DNA from: UBA3071 sp965369635
Lineage (GTDB): Bacteria; Chloroflexota; Anaerolineae; UBA3071
Direction: 5' to 3'
DNA: 9,981 nt
Assembly: GCA_965369635.1 (NCBI GenBank)
Contig: CBDURC010000114.1
Location: 1-9,981, forward strand
Shown here piece by piece: positions 1 through 5,904 of the stretch. The translations under genes were made by a program, and so were the position numbers. Position 1 is the first letter of the stretch; each line of letters starts with the position of its first letter. Below the pieces are notes generated by a model. That model searched no databases. It was not told the DNA's origin and saw only the letters and a list, made by a program, of their open reading frames with translations.

Positions 1-27
1 CGGAACAAGCGGAAAGGGGTGTAGTGT

Positions 28-60
28 TTCCGCTCCTTCCGCTTTTCCGCTGACAGCGGA
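28..60. repeat. Three TTCCGCT direct repeats ending in a small palindrome
   Basis: TTCCGCT occurs at 28-34, 37-43 and 45-51. The last copy continues into TCCGCT-GAC-AGCGGA (46-60), a six-bp hairpin with a three-base loop, and AGCGGAAA at 8-15 complements TTTCCGCT at 27-34. The sequence is visible directly; the role is unknown. Clustered short repeats can be protein-binding sites, but no gene in view starts here. Confidence 0.45.
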
Positions 61-132
61 CGTTGGTCAGCGGCAGAACGTAATTTTACCCCAACTGGGG
101 CGAAGGTACGAACCCCAGCCTGCTTCGCGAGC

Positions 133-163
133 GCAGCCCCCTTCGAGAGACGAAGGGGGCTGC
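133..163. repeat. Perfect 13-bp hairpin
   Basis: GCAGCCCCCTTCG (133-145), loop AGAGA, CGAAGGGGGCTGC (151-163): a perfect, very stable stem. No T-tract flanks it on either side. It may be a second, factor-assisted terminator for the genes to its right, or a palindromic repeat. Nothing else in 1-291 looks coding. Confidence 0.7.
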
Positions 164-201
164 AGATTCCAACAGATCGGTAGTTTGACAACGTCACGTT
201 G

Positions 202-278
202 GGCTCGTAGTCACGCACGTAGCGTAGCGGAGTGCGGTTTCGCGCCACTCCACTCCGTTCCGCGGCGCACTACGAGCC
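202..278 (-). terminator. Long imperfect inverted repeat just after the last secreted-protein gene
   Basis: Outer arms GGCTCGTAGT (202-211) and ACTACGAGCC (269-278) are a perfect 10-bp match. Inside, CGGAGTG (228-234) pairs with CACTCCG (251-257). The structure begins 13 nt after the stop codon at 292-294, so a role in ending or stabilising the transcript is plausible. No T-run follows on either strand, so it could instead be a mobile palindromic repeat unit. Confidence 0.4.
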
Positions 279-291
279 TCTCTCTGCTCGG

Positions 292-1314
292 TCAGTCTGA
301 GTTTCGCGGGAAGTGGCGCATGATCATGGGCATATAGTCCCACTCTCTGGCTTCCACACACTCCTCACGCCAGTGGGGATAGGTCAAAGCATCCAGCCCC
401 ATCATCCTGGTCATCGGCTCGAAGCCCGCGATCAGGTCCCAGTTCTTCTCCACGACCCCTCCGCCGAAGGCCAACACCGCACCATCGGTGAAGGTGAGCG
501 CTGGGTCCTCGTGACGGTAGAGGATCTCGGTGGAGAAGCGCGTATCCCTCTTGCCGTAGCAGTGGGCGCCGAAGGCGTCGAGACCGAAGTCCACACCGCG
601 CTTGGGGAGACCTGCGGGAATGGGGGCAGCCAGCCAAACGCCGTTGCGGTAGATGACAGTCCCCGTGGCGGCCGAGAGCAGGTCGCCATCCAGGATCATC
701 GGCGCGCCAGGTGTCGCCAACGTCCCCTCGATGGAGAACCAGAGGTCAATCTCGAATTCCTCCAACATGCCAGGGAAGACATTGGGGTTCTGAACCCAGA
801 AGTTTCGCTCTTTGTCTTTGACGTAGGCCAGGAAGCGCATGATGGCCTGAGTGTCGCCCACGAAGTGCACGGCGTCGAGACCCAGGTCCGGGTGCTGCCC
901 GAATGCGGCTAACAGCGCCTTATTGGGCACCGCCGCGCCGTGATTGGTTAGCAGATCGCCAGCCTTGAAGTTGCCAAGGGGGCTATCCAACTCGGTGGAG
1001 AAGGCCACCAGTTCCTGCTCGATGCTGATGACGTCGGCAGCATCGAGGCCCATGTCCTGTGTCACGTTGAATGGCTGCACCAACTGGCTATTGCGGGCGC
1101 AGATACCGTTGCGGCCCAGCAGGTCGCCATCGGAGATGATGGGGTTGCCATCCGGTGGTTCGGGGCCCTGGGTGATGAAGTCCTCCTCAATGGAGAAGCC
1201 GATCTCCCGGCAGTAGGTCAGACTGGACTCCCTCTGGCCAAAGCTTTGGCTCGTCGGCAGCAGCGTGATGACCATCAGCAACGCCAGCGCCATCAAACGC
1301 AGAATGTGTCTCAT
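292..1314 (-). CDS. Secreted paralogue: four-repeat FSTE-GDLL-GLDA protein without the C-terminal domain
   Basis: Function not recognised; 340 residues. Signal peptide MRHILRLMALALLMVITLL with probable cleavage near SQSFGQ (residues 22-27). Four repeats at about 40-91, 105-148, 193-247 and 260-309 match those of the upstream gene one for one, including the insert between repeats 2 and 3 (about 151-188) and strings such as GVDFGLDAF and NKALL. The protein ends shortly after repeat 4 with a Met/Arg-rich tail, so it lacks the extra region of its neighbour. This is a tandem gene duplication. Start: ATG 1314 has a textbook GAGGAGG six bases upstream (1321-1327) and leads directly into the signal peptide. 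An ATG at 1359 would overlap the upstream stop by 4 bp but would place 15 hydrophilic residues before the signal peptide. Probably co-transcribed with the upstream gene. Confidence 0.84.
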   Translation of the reverse strand: MRHILRLMALALLMVITLLPTSQSFGQRESSLTYCREIGFSIEEDFITQGPEPPDGNPIISDGDLLGRNGICARNSQLVQPFNVTQDMGLDAADVISIEQELVAFSTELDSPLGNFKAGDLLTNHGAAVPNKALLAAFGQHPDLGLDAVHFVGDTQAIMRFLAYVKDKERNFWVQNPNVFPGMLEEFEIDLWFSIEGTLATPGAPMILDGDLLSAATGTVIYRNGVWLAAPIPAGLPKRGVDFGLDAFGAHCYGKRDTRFSTEILYRHEDPALTFTDGAVLAFGGGVVEKNWDLIAGFEPMTRMMGLDALTYPHWREECVEAREWDYMPMIMRHFPRNSD

Positions 1315-1320
1315 AGCATT

Positions 1321-1327
1321 CCTCCTC
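1321..1327 (-). promoter_or_regulatory. Ribosome-binding site that fixes the start of the 340-residue secreted protein
   Basis: GAGGAGG on the minus strand, six bases before the ATG at 1314. It supports this start over the in-frame ATG at 1359, which has no comparable site. Confidence 0.8.
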
Positions 1328-1355
1328 GTTTGGGACAACGCGTGTGTTGCCGTGG

Positions 1356-3272
1356 TCATGGCATGAAAGCGAAGTAGATGTCGTCGTCAACCCAGCGACC
1401 GATGTATCCGCTCACCATGGCCCGGTAGCCGTGGAACCTACCCCAGATGGTGCGGTCCCATACAACGACTCTGACAGAGTAGCAGCAATCGACAGGATCG
1501 GGCACGATGTCGTAGACGCTCACATCGTGCAGGTCTACCAGCATGCCGTCGGGGATGGTGCCGGTATCATCCAGGTAGGCGACATCGTAGTAGTTCTTGG
1601 TGGAGTAGTAGTGAGCCGGGTACGCGTCGCCGTCGATGGAGGCACGGAAGCGCCAGAAGTGATCGTCGTGGAACTGCCCTTGCAGCGTCAACGGCATGTT
1701 GACCGCGTCGTAGATGGGGCAGTCTGCGCTGCCGCCGGAGGTCCCCGCGTTCACCACCAAGCCCAGATCCAGAATATCGGGCAGCGTGTTATCCACCTGG
1801 ACGCGATACCAAGGGCCGTGATGGGTGGTCGCCCCGACCTCGTAGTCCAATCGCACTTCGTACAGGCCATCAGCCACGAGCGGTGTGTCGGTGGCGGTGT
1901 CGTACGTGTCCCAACTGGTCAGTGGCAGCGCATCGCATTTGCGCAGCCAGTCGTATTCGACTGCATCGTAGTAATCCGTGGCGTCGGGGGCCGGTCGTGG
2001 TATCGTGTCCACACAGGTCCAGGTGACAGGATCCCAACTGTTCGGATCACCCACGTCCCAGGGACCCGGCAAAATGGGCGTGCCATCGCCCACGTCACCC
2101 AGGGGGCGGTACACCACCCGGAACTTGGTCACGCAGTCCGCGAGGTACCCCCAGAAGGGTATGTCGTTGCCGAAGGGGTGTCGCGTGGGGTACCACAGGT
2201 CAACCATGCCGTCGGTGGGATTGAGGTTGGCTATGGGGGCTTGAGTGCCGCCCAGGGCAGTCAGTGCGGCGTAGCAATCGGGAGGTGGGCCGACGGTCAC
2301 TTGGTAGAGGGCGTCCAGCCCCAGGTCGGCGGTGTGGGGCTTGAAGTTGCCGATCAGGTCCCAGTTGGTGAGGCCGATCCCATCGCCCACGCGCAGCGCG
2401 TCCCCGTCGGTGAAGTTCAGACCACCGTCGTCAGGCCAGTACAGGATCTCGGTGGAGAAGAGGCCACGCTCCCTGGCCGTCTCGACGTCACGGGAGCGCG
2501 AGGCGAAGGCATCGAGGCCAAAATCCACGCCACGATTAGGGATGCCGGCCGGCACCGAGTTGGGCAGCAGCACAGCGTTGGGGGCGACGATGATGCCATC
2601 GCGAGCCGACAGCAGATCCCCGTCGAGGAACAGGGGCGCCTCCACTTGTGGCGCTGTTCCCTCCGTGGAGAACCAGATATCCAGACCGTACTGGCGCAGG
2701 GTCCCCTGCAACGCTCCGTCCCGCAGCCAGTACTCTCGCCCCTTGTCTTTGGCTTCTTGCAAGAAAGCGATGGTGGATTCGAGTTCGCCCGCCACGAAGT
2801 GCACGGCGTCCAGGCCGATGTCGTACCGAATCCCGAAGGACATGACCAGGGCCTTGTTGGGGATGACTGCGCCGTTAGTGACCAGCAGGTCGCCAGCGGT
2901 GAAGTTGCCGTGAGGATCGTCCAGTTCGGTGGAGAAGGCCACCAGGTAGTGCTCCACGCTGAGCACGTCAACGGCGTCCAGGCCCAGGTCCTGATCCACA
3001 TCGAAGGTGTCCTGCAGCAGGTCCCAGTTACGGGCACAGATGGTGCCATCAGGCGAGAGCAGGTCGCCGTCGGAGATGTACACGGCGTTGCCGGCCGCGT
3101 CATACCCGATGAAGTCCTCTTCGGTGGAAAAGGCCATCTTCGCACAGGCCCCCAGTGCGCCTCTGCCGACCTGGCTGTATGCCAACTGAGCAGGCACCAG
3201 AGCCAGGCCGAGCAACATGGTCGTCAGCAAGACGACCGTCCACAATCTGTGTTTCTTGGTAGGGGGATACAT
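1356..3272 (-). CDS. Secreted protein with four FSTE-GDLL-GLDA repeats and a distinct C-terminal domain
   Basis: Function not recognised; 638 residues. A Sec signal peptide is clear: basic start (MYPPTKKHR), hydrophobic stretch about 11-30, and likely cleavage after AYSQ or nearby. Four degenerate repeats follow at about 48-100, 113-156, 201-255 and 273-321, each with the pattern FSTE, then an acidic stretch, GDLL (GDAL in the last), a short loop, then GLDA. Between repeats 2 and 3 lies a helical, charged insert (about 161-196). The remaining 310 residues hold no repeat; about 465-500 (DGLYEVRLDY, GPWYRVQVDNT) looks like a beta-sandwich, and eight cysteines occur. The Asp-rich repeats could bind calcium, which is speculative. 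No LPxTG or C-terminal membrane anchor is visible. ATG 3272 is preceded by AGGAAAGGAAC. It is the first gene behind the promoter at 3490-3518; the paralogue follows after 41 bp. Confidence 0.85.
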   Translation of the reverse strand: MYPPTKKHRLWTVVLLTTMLLGLALVPAQLAYSQVGRGALGACAKMAFSTEEDFIGYDAAGNAVYISDGDLLSPDGTICARNWDLLQDTFDVDQDLGLDAVDVLSVEHYLVAFSTELDDPHGNFTAGDLLVTNGAVIPNKALVMSFGIRYDIGLDAVHFVAGELESTIAFLQEAKDKGREYWLRDGALQGTLRQYGLDIWFSTEGTAPQVEAPLFLDGDLLSARDGIIVAPNAVLLPNSVPAGIPNRGVDFGLDAFASRSRDVETARERGLFSTEILYWPDDGGLNFTDGDALRVGDGIGLTNWDLIGNFKPHTADLGLDALYQVTVGPPPDCYAALTALGGTQAPIANLNPTDGMVDLWYPTRHPFGNDIPFWGYLADCVTKFRVVYRPLGDVGDGTPILPGPWDVGDPNSWDPVTWTCVDTIPRPAPDATDYYDAVEYDWLRKCDALPLTSWDTYDTATDTPLVADGLYEVRLDYEVGATTHHGPWYRVQVDNTLPDILDLGLVVNAGTSGGSADCPIYDAVNMPLTLQGQFHDDHFWRFRASIDGDAYPAHYYSTKNYYDVAYLDDTGTIPDGMLVDLHDVSVYDIVPDPVDCCYSVRVVVWDRTIWGRFHGYRAMVSGYIGRWVDDDIYFAFMP

Positions 3273-3483
3273 GTTCCTTTCCTTTCTCCGCTTGTGCGGA
3301 AGTGCCAGGATCGTTTAGCGAGGCAGCATGGGCCAAACGCCATGCCGGGCCGGAGAGCCGTGAACGACCAACAAAAAAAGCCGACGCGCGCTTACTCAGG
3401 GGATCGAGCAAGTACGGCCGGCAGCTACAGCGAGAGAATAAAGTCCCTGCCGTTGTGCGCGAAGCAGCGAAGGTAACTACTTG
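3273..3483 (-). promoter_or_regulatory. Long 5' leader with candidate attenuator or riboswitch
   Basis: Predicted untranslated leader between the promoter and the first secreted-protein gene. It holds a hairpin with a run of seven T residues (separate entry). Upstream of it, CGGCAG (3452-3447) is the exact complement of CTGCCG (3424-3419), which overlaps the terminator's left arm (3422-3417) by four bases. The two pairings exclude each other, as in an antiterminator/terminator switch. Just before the ribosome-binding site, TCCGC-ACAA-GCGGA (3300-3287) forms a small hairpin, followed by AGGAAAGGAAC directly before the ATG. I recognise no known riboswitch core. The remaining leader sequence shows no reading frame worth reporting. 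Confidence 0.4.
3373..3422 (-). terminator. Putative intrinsic terminator inside the leader
   Basis: On the minus strand GCCGGC (3422-3417) pairs with GTCGGC (3385-3380), including one G-U. Inside, CTTGCTC (3412-3406) pairs with GAGTAAG (3397-3391), also with one G-U, closing an eight-base loop. Seven T residues (3379-3373) follow directly. The asymmetric internal loop weakens the stem. Lying about 100 bp before the start codon and within the same transcript, it suits premature termination. Confidence 0.45.
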
Positions 3484-3489
3484 TTATAT

Positions 3490-3518
3490 ATTATACATGC
3501 CTCTTGCCGAATTGTCAA
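3490..3518 (-). promoter_or_regulatory. Consensus sigma-70-type promoter for the secreted repeat-protein genes
   Basis: On the minus strand, TTGACA (3518-3513), a 17-base spacer, then TATAAT (3495-3490): both hexamers match the bacterial consensus exactly at the optimal spacing. It sits in an AT-rich patch inside an otherwise GC-rich region and points at the gene starting at 3272. The expected transcript start is near 3483, giving a leader of about 210 nt. Confidence 0.8.
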
Positions 3519-3595
3519 ATTCCGGTCGCAAGCTCCTACAAAGGATATGTCTCTCCCTACCACCGGGCTGGTGTCACCAAAGTCGAGATGCAAGA

Positions 3596-3627
3596 AGCCC
3601 CTGCCAGCGCCATTGCTGACAGGGGCT
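3596..3627 (-). terminator. Terminator hairpin of the glutamate synthase operon
   Basis: A 12-bp stem with one internal mismatch (AGCCCCTG paired with CAGGGGCT, then CAGC with GCTG) and a six-base loop, 40 bp after the gltB stop. On the minus strand it is followed by TTCTTGCATCT, a T-rich but interrupted tract, so termination may be incomplete. Placement between two operons supports the call. Confidence 0.65.
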
Positions 3628-3666
3628 CCTGTGTGGATAGAAAGCGGGAACAAGTCCAGCGAAACG

Positions 3667-5226
3667 CTACTGGCTCCCGAACACTCCCCCGTTGTGCTCC
3701 CAGATGGGCAATGGTCGCTCGTAGCCCACGAGCTTCAACCCTGTGATGGCCGCCGTGTTGATGTCCATAGCCCGCAGATCCTCAGTGGTAAGGTCGCTGA
3801 CGCGCTCGTGCCCAGACAGCATGGTCAGGATTTTGAGTTCCTCGGCTGTAGCCTCGATGAAGTTGGCCAGCCGCTGCCCGACCTCTTCGGGGTCGAGCCG
3901 CGCACGCAAGCGGGGATCCTGCGACGTGATCCCGTAGGGGCAGCTTCCGGTGTGGCAACTCATGCAGGCCCGGCAGCCCATGGCGATTTCCGCCGCGGCC
4001 CCGAAACCTACGCCGTCGGCGCCCATGGCGATAGCCTTGTAGGCATCCAGGCCGTTGCGCATGCCGCCCAGCATAATCAGTTTGACCTTGCGGTGCACAC
4101 CCATGTCCTTGAGCGCCTGCACCGCCGGCGGAATGCAGGCTATGGTGGGGATGCCCGCCCCCTGGGTGACGATCGTCGGTGAACAGCCGGTGCCGCCCAC
4201 CAAGCCGTCCAGTGAAATGGCATCGGCGCCCGCCTCCACGCAGGCTTGGACATCGGCGTAGGGCCGGCTGGGGCCAAGTTTGAATAGGATCGGCACCTTG
4301 TATTCCGTCACCTCACGGATGAAGGCCACCATCTTTTTCATGTCGTCCGGCGTCTGCACGTCGTAGTAGCGGCAGGGGGAAAGTGCGGAACTGCCGACAG
4401 GGATGCCGCGTACCCTCGCGATATCCTCCGTCACCTTGGCCCCCAGCAAGTGACCGCCCATGCCCGGCTTGGCCCCTTGGCCGATCTTGATCTCGACTCC
4501 ATCGCCGGCACGCACGTAGTCGGCAGAGACGCCCCAGCGACCAGTAGACCACTGGACGACCAGGTAGCCGCCTAGAGCATCCTCCCGTTTGTGCGCACGC
4601 TCCGCGTCCAGATAGCCATGCACTGTCCAGGGTTCCTCGTCCACCAGCCCGCCCTCGCCTGTGTTGCTGATGATGCCGGTCTTGGCGGCAGCGACGGCCA
4701 GCGCTAACCTGGCCTCTTTGGACAGCGCGCCATACGACATAGCGGGGAACATGAACGGGTAGTGAAGCCGGATCGGATTCTCGCAGGTGTCCTCGCCGAT
4801 GACCACCTCCATATCGCACTCCTCACGGTACTTATCGCGAGGCGCAGTCGAGGCGATCTGGGAAGGGACGATGGTGATGCTGTCGAAGTGGGGCGTGGGG
4901 CCCATGGTCCCGAAGCCCCGCAGTTGGTATTTGCCTGTGATCGCCTTATAGTGGATCTCTTCCATCTGCCCCAGTGTCCAAGGCCAACGGCTGATCATCT
5001 CCGACTCCGCAGGGTTAATGCGGATGGCATCGGTTGGACAGAACTCAGCACAAATGCGACAGCCCACGCAGGCGTTGTAGTTTTGCACGTGCATCTCGCC
5101 GTCGGCGCCCAGGACGTACACGTCATAGGGGCAGACCTCGGCACATGTGGCGCACTTGCCGGGGTACTCGGCATTGATGCAGCGATCTTTCATTACCGTA
5201 ACACAAAACGCACCGTTGACTGACAT
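3667..5226 (-). CDS. gltB: Glutamate synthase FMN/iron-sulfur domain protein with N-terminal ferredoxin module
   Basis: Core synthase subunit, 519 residues, expected to add ammonia to 2-oxoglutarate and reduce the imine to L-glutamate on FMN. Seen: an N-terminal ferredoxin module with Cys16/25/28/32 (KCATCAEVC) and Cys53/56/59/63 (CVGCRICAEFC); then the FMN TIM-barrel from about 80, with NTGEGG (188-193), KIGQGAKPGMGGHL (247-260), the flavin/substrate loop GLVGGTGCSP (341-350) and the cluster region GCRACMSCHTGSCPYG (417-432, Cys418/421/424/429), where GltB enzymes bind [3Fe-4S]. It resembles the split, ferredoxin-headed archaeal-type enzymes. The class II amidotransferase domain of bacterial GltB (about 400 residues) is absent, so glutamine-derived ammonia must come from another polypeptide or free ammonium is used. 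Start ATG at 5226 follows GAGGAGAGGG. Last gene of the operon; a hairpin lies 40 bp beyond the stop. An N-methylglutamate-synthase-like (GlxD) role cannot be excluded. Confidence 0.92.
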   Translation of the reverse strand: MSVNGAFCVTVMKDRCINAEYPGKCATCAEVCPYDVYVLGADGEMHVQNYNACVGCRICAEFCPTDAIRINPAESEMISRWPWTLGQMEEIHYKAITGKYQLRGFGTMGPTPHFDSITIVPSQIASTAPRDKYREECDMEVVIGEDTCENPIRLHYPFMFPAMSYGALSKEARLALAVAAAKTGIISNTGEGGLVDEEPWTVHGYLDAERAHKREDALGGYLVVQWSTGRWGVSADYVRAGDGVEIKIGQGAKPGMGGHLLGAKVTEDIARVRGIPVGSSALSPCRYYDVQTPDDMKKMVAFIREVTEYKVPILFKLGPSRPYADVQACVEAGADAISLDGLVGGTGCSPTIVTQGAGIPTIACIPPAVQALKDMGVHRKVKLIMLGGMRNGLDAYKAIAMGADGVGFGAAAEIAMGCRACMSCHTGSCPYGITSQDPRLRARLDPEEVGQRLANFIEATAEELKILTMLSGHERVSDLTTEDLRAMDINTAAITGLKLVGYERPLPIWEHNGGVFGSQ

Positions 5227-5250
5227 TCTTCCCTCTCCTCTATTGACCTG

Positions 5251-5904
5251 CTATTTGTAGAAAGGCTTATCGGTGAGCGGGATGATCTTCTTGAAGGCTG
5301 ATGGGTCCGCCTTCAGCCCGTAGTCGGCCAGGTAGACGCCGAGCCGCTCCACGTCATTGGGGGTAGGCTCTTGCACCCGGGTGTTGTGGCCGAGCGATTC
5401 CCACTTCCCGGCGATGAAGACATTGCCACGGATCAGGTAGTTAGCCAGCGAACGCCCAGCGTTGCCCAGGATGACCAGGTCTCCGGCCAACATGTAGGTG
5501 GCCACTTCATCGCCGACGTTGCCGCCCACGATGATGGTCGCACCCTTGTTCATCACGGCGGCGAAGTCACCGGCGTCGCCCTCAATCACCACCGTCCCTC
5601 CATAGCAATAGCCGCCCACGCCGTAGTCGGCGTTGCCCTCGACGATGACCGTGCCGGTGGTCATGTTGTCGGCGACGTATTTGCCAGCATTGCCGGTGAC
5701 GCGCACCGTGCCCCCGGCGTTGAGCACCCCGACGTAGTCGCCCACGTCCCCCTCGATGATGATTTCGCCCGCTCTGAGGCCAGCACACAGGCCATGCAGG
5801 TGGTCAGCATTCCGTATTATCACCGGTTCGCCGCTTGAGACCGCCCTGATGGCAGCGCTGGCGGCTTTCAAATCCAACCCTTTAGCATCCACTACAGACG
5901 ACAT
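5251..5904 (-). CDS. Stand-alone GXGXG beta-helix subunit of glutamate synthase (GltB domain 3-like)
   Basis: Protein of 217 residues equivalent to the C-terminal GXGXG domain of the glutamate synthase large subunit, which is structural and packs against the amidotransferase and FMN domains. Seen: a right-handed beta-helix signature of seven turns with an exact 19-residue period, the turn positions falling at residues 46, 65, 84, 103, 122, 141 and 160, each of the form G-[TDE]-x-[IV]-x-[IV]-x-G-[ND]-[AV]-G. A tail of about 45 residues (KWESLGHNTRV, then PLTDKPFYK at the end) follows. The same domain also occurs in formylmethanofuran dehydrogenase subunit C and in GlxC of N-methylglutamate synthase; the adjacent FMN synthase gene favours the glutamate-synthase group. 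ATG at 5904 has AAGGAGGAG about seven bases upstream, inside the end of the preceding gene, which it overlaps by 23 bp. The FMN-domain gene follows after 24 bp. Confidence 0.9.
   Translation of the reverse strand: MSSVVDAKGLDLKAASAAIRAVSSGEPVIIRNADHLHGLCAGLRAGEIIIEGDVGDYVGVLNAGGTVRVTGNAGKYVADNMTTGTVIVEGNADYGVGGYCYGGTVVIEGDAGDFAAVMNKGATIIVGGNVGDEVATYMLAGDLVILGNAGRSLANYLIRGNVFIAGKWESLGHNTRVQEPTPNDVERLGVYLADYGLKADPSAFKKIIPLTDKPFYK

Noticed and set aside
185..213. TTGACA at 185-190 on the plus strand as a promoter
   Set aside because: No acceptable -10 hexamer lies 16-18 bases downstream (TAGTCA is poor), and no gene starts on the plus strand nearby.
1315..1359. N-terminal extension of the shorter secreted protein from the ATG at 1359
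   Set aside because: The 4-bp overlap with the upstream stop is tempting, but it would put 15 polar residues ahead of the signal peptide and lacks a site as good as the one before ATG 1314.
292..3272. Repeated GDLL/GLDA-coding DNA as a CRISPR or tandem DNA repeat
   Set aside because: The periodicity is at protein level, with variable unit length and diverged nucleotides, and sits inside two well-formed genes.
3287..3300. Similarity between the ACAAGCGGA segment here (minus strand) and positions 6-14 (plus strand)
   Set aside because: The match is only about nine bases with similar purine-rich flanks, and no gene start follows the left copy; best treated as chance.
1344..3476. Plus-strand open frame of 710 codons opposite the 638-residue gene
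   Set aside because: It lies antisense to a gene with a clear signal peptide, promoter, ribosome-binding site and a paralogue. Its Val/Gly/His-rich product shows no domain, and the open frame is explained by codon bias and the repeats.
3273..3483. A known riboswitch class (cyclic di-GMP, TPP, SAM, cobalamin, fluoride, ZTP)
   Set aside because: None of the conserved core sequences I know from these classes can be found in the leader on the minus strand.
3481..4182. Plus-strand open frame across the gltB 3' end and the intergenic region
   Set aside because: It crosses the terminator hairpin and promoter and runs antisense to the strongly conserved GltB cysteine region; no ribosome-binding site or recognisable motif.
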